This document shows positions 56,028-64,000 of a DNA stretch of 64,000 nucleotides, one piece after another. Location of the stretch: contig OX359189.1 in assembly GCA_947172415.1 (NCBI GenBank), positions 9,686,501-9,750,500 of the forward strand, in the 5' to 3' direction. This DNA comes from Chondrosia reniformis. Lineage: Eukaryota > Porifera > Demospongiae > Chondrillida > Chondrillidae. The notes under the pieces are model-generated. The model was not told the origin of the DNA and did no database searches. It worked only from the letters and a program-made list of their open reading frames with translations. The position numbers were made by a program, and so were the translations under genes. Within the stretch, counting starts at the first letter, position 1, and every line of letters begins with the position of its first letter.

Positions 56028-59000
56028 ATGGCAGCATTCATTCACAAAGAATTTGAAAATCTGAAAGTGAAGGACGTTAGGGAGACGGGGAAGGAGCTAG
56101 GAAGAGGAAGTTATGGTGTGGTCAATGAGGCTCTGTGGAGAGGAACACCATGCGTCACGAAAAGGCTTCATAAAGTGTTAATTAGAGACGGAGGGAAAGC
56201 CGTTTCAAGATTTTGTTCAAGAATGTCGTACGTGGAGCAATTTGCGACATCCAAACATTGTACAGCTATACGGCGTCTTCTTCGAAGCGGGAATCAGACA
56301 TCCCGTTCTGGTTTTGGAGCTAATGATGACCAGTTTAAGGGCCTACTTGGAGAATACGAAGAAGGGAGAAGTGGTATTGAAAGACAAAGTTCTGATCCTG
56401 CACCAGGTAGGCGTAGGTATATATGGTAGATCTCATAACAATTTTATAATCATTTTAACCGATTTTTAAAAATATTGTTCTTTTTATAATCTTATTATTT
56501 TGTAACGTTTCCAATGCATAAATGCTCTTAAAGACTGTACATAAATAACTGGTATCTCAAGGCAAGGTGTAACAATATAATACTGTATATAGAACCAGAT
56601 GTCTTAATTTGATATACTGTATATACATAGGCAGTGATAATTCTACATGTATGTTTATGCTGTAATAGGTAGTCCTTGGTTTGGCCTACCTGCATGGACA
56701 AGATCATGTTCATCGTGATCTTAGCACTAACAACATTCTCCTCAACACCACCTCCATGTTGACCAAGATTACTGATTTTGGGGTTGCCAGGCTACTGGAT
56801 CCAATAGCTAAAACCAAAAAGGCTACAGATATGCTACCAGGCACAAAGGATTTCATGCCTCCAGAATTCTTTTCAAAGTCCTGCCAGTACGATGCAAAGG
56901 TTGATGTCTTTTCATTTGGCTGTGTCATAATCAGTGTAATCTCTAATCAGTGGCCATCACCTGAGGAAGGCAAGGTCTTGAAAGATGGAAAATTTGTCAC
57001 GATAGATGAGTTTGATCGCAGAGCTTATCTAATGAGTGATTTCAATGAACAAGAGAAAGCTACTTTCATTACAGTTATTAGGGAATGTCTTCAGGATATG
57101 GCTAAGGAAAGACTTAACTCTAGTCAGCTTGTGGAAGAGATGAACAGGACATGTACAAAATTAAAAGTTGATGGAATCACAAGTAGACTGGAAGAACAGA
57201 AAGTGAGAAATGACCTTTGGTGCTTCAATATGAATATGAGTCTTGTTTGAATAATCTGGTTTGGACTAAATGTTGCCTGACTCTGCATGTACGTAACAGT
57301 AATTTATATGTACGTGAATTTTACATGTGGCAACAGGTGCTATTATATAGTACATAGCTTGGGGATCATGTATAAGTTTTAGAGCCACACTGCATCAGAA
57401 GTACAACAGATGAATCATTATCCCCCTAAGTAGTCATTTACATGTATTTGATCCATCTAATATCAACTCTTTAGATTTACGTAGTAACACCATACGACAC
57501 TTTTCTTCTCAATAGGCTAGAATTGCTGTCCTACTTGAAGAGAAGCAAGGTCTGTTTGAAGAGATTGAGGCTAGGAAGTCTCATGAGGCTGGACTGAGAC
57601 AAACTATTGAGGTGAGTGTACATACAACAGGAAGTAGAGATATGTACATACAACAGGAAGTAGAGATATGTACATACAACAGGAAGTAGAGATATGTACG
57701 TACATACAACAGGAAGTAGAGATATGTACATACAACAGGAAGTAGAGATATGTACATACAACAGGAAGTAGAGATATGTACATACAACAGGAAGTAGAGA
57801 TATGTACATACAACAGGAAGTAGAGATATGTACATACAACAGGAAGTAGAGATATGTACATACAACAGGAAGTAGAGATATGTACATACAACAGGAAGTA
57901 GAGATATGTACATACAACAGGAAGTAGAGATATGTACATACAACAGGAAGTAGAGATATGTACATACAACAGGAAGTAGAGATATGTACATATTATACTG
58001 AATAATATGTTAATACAGAACTCTTTTGAAGAAAAGGAAAGATTAAAAAGTGCAATTCAAGAACTTCAAAAAGAATTAAAAGTTAAAACTGCAATGGAAG
58101 AACAACTCACAATTCAAGTAAAGTTTATTAAACTTAAGAAGATAATGGTTTATGAGTAGTGATAAAATCTATAGGCAGTTTGCTGTGTACATCTACTATA
58201 GTTCATGAACATGGAAATTATTAACCGTTTTAACACCTACTTGGACTCACTTAGTCTCGCGTTGAAGAAAGGGTTGCGGCCCCGGCTTATAGGCTTAGTA
58301 ATTCATATACTATAGTTCATATACGTATACGTACGTATATGTATTCTACATGTTTAATTACAATCAAGTACTACACAGTGCAAGTTACAAATTTATACAC
58401 ACATGTATGAAATATCTAAGATACCATTTTCCTACATGCTATGCCTATTCTGTAAAAGAGCCTATAGGGGAACTAAACCTGAAGAGAGCTTTGGATAAAG
58501 ATACAGGAATATTTTCTTCCTTCTTTTCCCTTCTTTCATCTTCTTCTCCACTGGGTCAGACAGCCGTTTCTGGGAATTCCACCCTTCATCAGTGATCCTG
58601 GGAGTCTTTGTCTTTTTCTTTATCTTGATCTTCTGTGATTCCTGACAATACATGACTCCCAAAATAATCACAATCAGGTATATTGAACACTACAAGACAT
58701 TGTACATAAATACATTAAAGGCTTGGGCCTTCTATGTCCCTTGTGTGCAAGCTATACGAAATAATCTGTAAACCTTATGTTTATGTGAATGTATGCAACC
58801 AACTGTGAGTATTCTTAGTTCACTCTCAAGGCTGTACTGATTATTGGTTGAGACCCCCTGAGACTGGAATTATTGCTGATAATGGGATGCAGATGCATCA
58901 TCTTCAGTCTATACTAAGGTGTGAAAAGGTAATTGGAAGGCCATGTGCTTAACTTTCTATGATCTGTACAGACTACTAGTCTGTATGCAGAAGTTGAGAA

Positions 59001-61378
59001 TTTCAGTGTGGCTAAAGTCTTGTAGTGTTCAATATACATGTACCTGATTGTGATTATTTTGGGAGAATTATAAAAGGATCATTAATATACTGTAATTAGT
59101 GATGATCGAATGGTTGTTTTTGAGTAAACCAATTAAGGTGTTGGTCTTGGACTTAAAGTAAGTAACATTTTAGTGGTAAGAATAGTTATATATGTGTACA
59201 AACTTGAAGCTCTACTAAATAACTATTTTTATGTCTGTTATCAATATGAGTTCTTTATTAGACCTGTTATACCGCATTATCAGGGTTTAAATGTATACAA
59301 AGTATAGTGTAGGTATCTGGTTAATTTAAGCAAGGGACCATCCTAGAGAGGTCATGCCAGGTTCCACTGTATCTCAATGATCATATTACTCTTTATCCCC
59401 TTTGCCATGGCAACAATCTGATAACGGGGGACATTATTTTCGGTATACGTATAATAATAATTCATGCATGCCTTTGCCTTTTTAGCCTTTTAGATCCTGG
59501 GATGTCCATGCAATTAAATACCATGGCAATGGGGTATAAATCAGTTAGAGCCCATCACCTCAAACTTTGAATTATTATTATGTACCTGGGCTTAGCTCTG
59601 CCTTGGTCTCCTATTATTATATATATTTTAGCAGTAGCCGTAGTCTTGGCCTATTACATATCTACATATATGCTTTGTAGTTGCAGAGACTCAAAGAAGA
59701 GAATGACATTTACACGAAAGCATTTGAGACAGGAAAAGAGATTGTATCTGATACGGATAAAAAATTAGCAAAATGGCGGGAACCATACAAACAGGATAGA
59801 GACCTTACTAAAGGAATAACATGGTCAGAAAGTCAAGAGATAGCAAGAACAGAAAAAAAAACCTATAAGGTGTATTAAGTCACTGAAATTTCAGTAAATA
59901 TGCCACTTCTGTATGGTTGTCCATATATGCCGTATATATGCCACATAATCACTCTCTTGTTTCGCTACTTTTTGCAGATTTGCTAATGTTGGAAACATTG
60001 ATATTGTCACTTCTAATTTCATTTTTAAATGTTTTATTTATCTGCATATATAAAGTTGTCCACTTAAGGAATGAGAATTATATACATATCCCTTGAAATC
60101 AGGCAGAGCTATTAAGTTGTATAATAAGTTGCAGCTTCTGTATGGCTAAACTTATTACATCATCACTGTCTTGTGTTATTACTTTTTCTAGTGCTAGTCA
60201 TTGTTGCAACACAACCATCCCTACTTCTGACTTTCTTATGGAAATGTTTTTACCTTAATTTTAATTGATATTATATATCTACTCTAAACTTGGCTTGTCC
60301 TATCAAGATACTAATAATGTATACCTTATTGTAAAAGTACTAATTTTACTGTAGATACGTAGGTTGAAATTTTCTACAATTTCTAATGGCAGGGCTCACA
60401 TGTAGAATTAGACATTTTGAGTATGGAAATGCTTGGTCTGATTAGACTTTACAAGTTACTTATTCTGTTGTTTATTAGAGAGAGAAGACTATGCCATTAA
60501 CAGACACCCATCCGGGAGACAAAACCACTGCCAATAGCAGAAGGGCTAATATTAAAGAATCAACTGATGATCAACACCTTCCTGAAGGATTAGTCTTGCT
60601 CATAGGATCAACAGGGAGTGGAAAGAGCACTTTAGGCAACCTTCTAGTGGATCCTCCAAAACTTGAGACAGAAGCACCTGATAGCAGGGTTACTGAACAA
60701 AAAGAATACTTCACCACGGCCAAGACTACTGATCCAGAGACGCAGTTTGTGCAGGCAGAGAGGGTCCTAGGCAGCCCTAACTCAATAATTGTTGATACTC
60801 CTGGATTAGACAAGACCAACCCAAAGAAGGCTCTGAGGCATATGACTGATATAATAAAGCAACTGGCAAAACAAAGATTCCTTTTAGGCTGCCTTTTTGT
60901 TATAAAGTGGGATGCCAAAATTGACCATCAGTATGAAGAAACAATAAAGTTCTATGGAAAGCTGCTACCAGAAATTTTTGAGGCTGGTAATGTTGTCTTC
61001 GTAATGACACACTATGCAATGGACAAGAAGTCGGTCAAGAAAAGGAAATGTCAGGGAATAGATGTTTCCAAATACATTGTGAATACCTCTAAGAGCATCA
61101 AAAAGTGCATCCCACTCATCCTATTTACACCCAATGTAGTCCTTATCGATTCTTTTCCCGATGCTGAAAGTATTGATGACGAATACTTGGCTTGTCTTGA
61201 GGCGCGAAACGACATACTTAATTGTCTTAAAAGATTTCATCCCATTGAACTAAGCAGGCTTAAGCTGGCTAAAACTCCAGAAATGATTGAAGAAGCGATT
61301 AAATCACTGATTAAAAGGGAAAAGGGAAGAGAAATCCTGGAATTTGAAGGTACCAAAGATATGATCTTCTGCTATTGA
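56028..61378 (+). CDS. Protein kinase, coiled coil, AIG1-type GTPase fusion
   Basis: Exons: 56028-56406, 56669-57202, 57516-57611, 58019-58117, 59681-59869, 60479-61378; all junctions phase 0 once a one-base frameshift in exon 1 is allowed (731 aa). The kinase domain has GRGSYGVV, the lysine in CVTKRLH, LRHPNIVQLYG, HRDLSTNNILL, DFGVARLL and a MPPEFF activation-segment end. It resembles TKL or tyrosine-like kinases. Three exons of charged coiled coil follow (LEEKQGLFEEIEARKSHE, LKSAIQELQKELK, LQRLKEENDIY). The last exon is an AIG1/GIMAP-like GTPase with P-loop GSTGSGKST, DTPGLD and IKWD. Exon 1 carries an apparent extra base near 56180, between the lysine strand and helix C. Exon 2 alone would stop at 57250 if its donor GTGAGA were not used. 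The AIG1 exon could be a separate gene from ATG 60491. Function in GTP-controlled kinase assembly is inferred. Confidence 0.65.
57612..57990. repeat. 26-bp minisatellite next to a splice donor, about 14 copies
   Basis: Unit GTACATACAACAGGAAGTAG plus AGATAT, starting within ten bases of the exon 3 donor of the kinase-AIG1 gene and nearly filling the 407-bp intron. It lacks stop codons in all three minus-strand frames, which creates long spurious open frames. Confidence 0.95.
58118..59680. other. Intron of the kinase-AIG1 gene with duplicated segments
   Basis: 1.56-kb intron without a convincing exon. It includes the second copy of the Lys-rich segment (58412-58660) and an X-box-like TTTGCCATGGCAAC at 59401-59414. 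Confidence 0.55.
58412..58660 (-). other. Lys-rich orphan exon-like segment, copy 2
   Basis: Copy of 48479-48720 with the same orientation and the same KIKKKTKTPR and EKKMKEGKRRKK peptide. It is antisense to the kinase-AIG1 gene. Likely carried along by segmental duplication. Confidence 0.45.
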
Positions 61379-62345
61379 TCCATTAGTTCGTAGCCTACTA
61401 TCCTTACTTTCAGTATGACCAATTATTTAGTCAATTAATAATTGGCTTAGTTTGGTTAAGAAGATAACATAATATTAACCACATCAAATGTAATGTAGGT
61501 TATATACAGTACGCTTAAATTGCGAATCGCTGTGTTCAAGGCACAAATATTCACGACACTAAATTTCATGCATTCAACCACTCTTAAGGGTCAAAGGTCA
61601 ATTCCAGTTCCATTTTAAACAATGCTAACGAAACAAATAAGGTAATGAGAATCATTAAACTCGCTTGTATTACCTATTACTACCTTATTATTATTCCCTT
61701 TGTTCTACGACACAGTTTTACAAAAAATACGAATATTATTTTATGGCAATATTTTATAGGCATACGGTATTGTTCACCATTTTTCTTATCTTTCAGTGTT
61801 TTATGTACTCATATAGGTCTGCCATGATTTATGCAACAGGCAATATTGTAGTGACCATTGAACTCTAATAGTTTTTACACTTAAGTACTATGATATTGTG
61901 CTCTGATTGCATCTGAGCTTCCAAAAGTTCAACAGCGATCGCGAGGTATAAATATATTTTAAATATAACGAACGTATATTGACAAAATTTGCATTGATTA
62001 GAGGAAGCATTTTGTCACCATTTTTTAATTAAGAGCTCTTCTTTTCTCTTTGACTGTGACGTTATTTTGTATTTTGGCGCATCGGGATAACCGCAAGTAA
62101 GGATGGTGCGCCCAAACATGGAAGTGATGTGTATGGTTAAGTCACTTAAATGTCAGTATATACGTATGCCACTTCTGTATGGTTGTCCTTGTCACAGAGA
62201 AGGTGCATATTGTAATAATATAAATGAATATAAAGTAAACCTGTCAACACTGTATTTTAATGACTTTTATTAACCACTATAACCACATCAAATGAAATGT
62301 AGGTTATATAACTATAACTACAAACTTCTACTCAAATCTTTATAG
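61379..62345. other. Spacer between AIG1 genes
   Basis: Contains two stretches (about 61440-61510 and 62230-62345) homologous to the intron before the AIG1 exon at 45470-45570. No CARD or kinase exon seen; short hydrophobic frames near 61645-61870 have no recognisable domain. Confidence 0.55.
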
Positions 62346-63139
62346 GAATGGCAGACCCTATTAACCCCATTGATAGGATGATCAGAGTGAAAAAATGTCT
62401 TGCCACTCCCATTCCTGAAGGGATAGTTCTTCTCATAGGATCAACAGGTAGTGGAAAGAGCACTTTAGGCAATCTCCTAGTCGATCCTCCAAAACCTGAG
62501 ACGGAGTCGCCTTATAGCAAGATTACTGAGCAAAAGGAATTCTTCCACATGGCCAGGAGTCATAATCCAGAGACGCAGTTTGTGCAGACAAAGAGGGTCC
62601 TAGGCAGCCCTAACTCAATAATTATTGATACTCCTGGATTAAATGAGACTGACCATAAGAAGGAGCTGAGTCATTTGACTGACATAATAAAAGAACTGGC
62701 AAAACAAAGATTCCTATTAGGCTGTCTTTTTGTTACAAAGTGGGATGCCAAAATTGACCGTCAGTATGAAGAAACAATAAAGTTCTATGGAAAGCTGCTA
62801 CCAGAAATTTTTGAGGCTGGTGGTGTTGTCTTGGTGATAACAAACTATGCAATGGACAAGAAGTCAGTGAAGACAAGGAAATCACATGGCATAGATATTT
62901 CCAAATGCGTTATGAATGCCAATAACAGCATCAGAAAGTGCATCCCACACATGCTAGTTAATCCTGATGTAGTCCTTATCGATTCTTATCCTGATGCTGA
63001 AAGTATTGATGGCGAATACTTGGCTTGTCTTGTGGCGCGAAATGACATACTTAATTGTCTTAAAAGATTTCACCCCATTGAACTGCGTCTGCTTAAGCTG
63101 GCTAAAATACCAGAAATGATTGAAGATGATGGACTATGA
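62346..63139 (+). CDS. AIG1-type (GIMAP-like) GTPase, third copy
   Basis: 263 aa from ATG 62348. The exon has the same structure as the copy at 45570: an acceptor (TTTATAG) and two bases, GA, before the ATG, so it is ready to accept a phase-1 upstream exon such as a CARD exon, but none is visible within the preceding kilobase. P-loop GSTGSGKST at about residues 28-36, DTPGLN and TKWD are all present, and the frame is intact through SYPDAESIDGEYLAC. The C-terminal coiled coil of the 45.6-kb copy is absent; it stops after EDDGL. AIG1 proteins are GTP-binding, often membrane-associated immune GTPases in vertebrates and plants. Confidence 0.85.
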
Positions 63140-64000
63140 AAACTATATAATAACTAACAGCTGCTATATTAACTATTTACTTTTCTGTATTTGATCAGCT
63201 TATGTAATTAGGATGTTAATTGATATATTATGGTTAATTATAATATAATCATGTCCTTGAGTAAAATCTATATATAATAAGATATAGAAAATGGATCAGC
63301 ACTGGATGAGTTTTGAAAGCTGGGTCATACATGTACATTTCTATTAAAAATGGCAAGCAGTAGTCACCTCCCATATAAAGCTCACTATATACAGAAATGA
63401 ATGGTACGCCCAAACACAGAAGTGTATGGTTATAAGACTTAAACTTCAGTATACATGCAACTACTGAATCATATAATCAGTGGCTTGTTTTTTTACTTTT
63501 TGCAGATGTATTAATCATTGGTGCAACACTGCCATTCCTACTTCTAACATCATTTTTGTAAATGTTTTTTATTTATCAGCAAAGAACCACTCACTGACAG
63601 CTGTTTCACCCTCCTTATAGGGCTTACTTTCAAAACAAATTCAGTATTATTAACAAAAAAGGGGGAATACAAGTTAAATAAAAAATGAAGTTATAGAAGT
63701 ATATACGTACATACAAGGATGACTAGCACATCTTGAAAAAGTAATGAAACAGGGCGGTGATCATATAATAAAGCTCACTATATACAGAAATGAATGGTGC
63801 ACCCAAACACAGAAGTGTATGGTTAAGACTTAAACTTCAGTATATATGCAACTTCTGTATGATAAGCCGTATCATAATACGGTAATCACTGGCTTGTTTT
63901 GTTACTTTTTGCAGATGTACTAGTCATTGGTGCAACACTGCCATTCCTACTTCTAACATCATTTTTGTAAATGTTTTTTATTTTACCTGTTTAATTTAGG
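63140..64000. repeat. Dispersed repeats downstream of AIG1 copy 3
   Basis: Two tandem copies of the dispersed family at about 63375-63572 and 63720-64000. The second ends exactly at TTTAATTTAGG, like the copy ending at 47750. The start of this stretch matches 46590-46800, so the flank of the two AIG1 genes was duplicated together. No gene. Confidence 0.75.

Noticed and set aside
57531-57991. Three overlapping minus-strand open frames of 121-144 codons
   Set aside because: They are translations of the 26-bp minisatellite, whose unit lacks stops in that direction; pure repeat peptide with no domain.
61645-61868. Small hydrophobic frames that might be membrane proteins
   Set aside because: Two overlapping frames in AT-rich DNA; hydrophobicity is expected from T-rich codons and there is no homologous copy beside the other AIG1 genes.

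Overview
The window is animal nuclear DNA, most likely from a demosponge of the Amphimedon type. The reasons are AT-rich sequence, many short GT-AG introns, a recognisable RBBP5 orthologue with a metazoan-style multi-exon structure, FAM69/DIPK kinases, TRAF genes, CARD and AIG1 modules, and Ig/FN3 receptors. The species is inferred from gene content only. Gene models were built by hand from splice sites, codon phase and comparison between paralogues inside the window. Where a model is called intact, the exon lengths sum to a whole number of codons.

Layout. (1) 1-25 kb: a cluster of Ig/FN3 transmembrane receptor genes between two nearly identical 1.49 kb direct repeats (1-1488 and 23271-24758). 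Receptor genes B (7544-11238) and C (14280-18180), both minus strand, look complete: signal peptide, three Ig-like domains, two FN3 domains, a membrane helix and a tail with an ITIM-like tyrosine motif. Gene A (2938-5308) is a deletion derivative without FN3. Broken plus-strand relatives lie between them; their tail type carries an NPAY motif. (2) 26.8-30.4 kb: RBBP5 on the minus strand. (3) 30.9-37.05 kb: two tandem FAM69/DIPK-like divergent kinases. (4) 37.4-55.3 kb: a rearranged signalling region made from a repeated block (TRAF gene, flank, CARD gene) in two direct copies and one inverted copy. (5) 56-63.1 kb: a kinase/coiled-coil/AIG1 GTPase gene and another AIG1 gene. The last kilobase is dispersed repeats.

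Main theme. In the 37-63 kb region death-fold (CARD) first exons, TRAF (RING, zinc finger, MATH), AIG1 GTPase, protein kinase, coiled-coil and glycine-zipper modules have been joined in different combinations, and the splice phases allow them to be read as fusions. The best case is 40208-43294. Exons encoding alternative CARDs and a large helical exon splice, in phase, into an exon cut by a duplication breakpoint that continues open into a whole TRAF protein. The others are CARD+AIG1 (44682-46575, one frameshift), kinase+coil+AIG1 (56028-61378, one apparent frameshift) and CARD+coil+glycine zipper (48069-52070, one nonsense codon). Together with the variable receptor cluster this looks like a fast-evolving innate-recognition and signalling neighbourhood. 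That reading is an inference; no expression data or database search was available.
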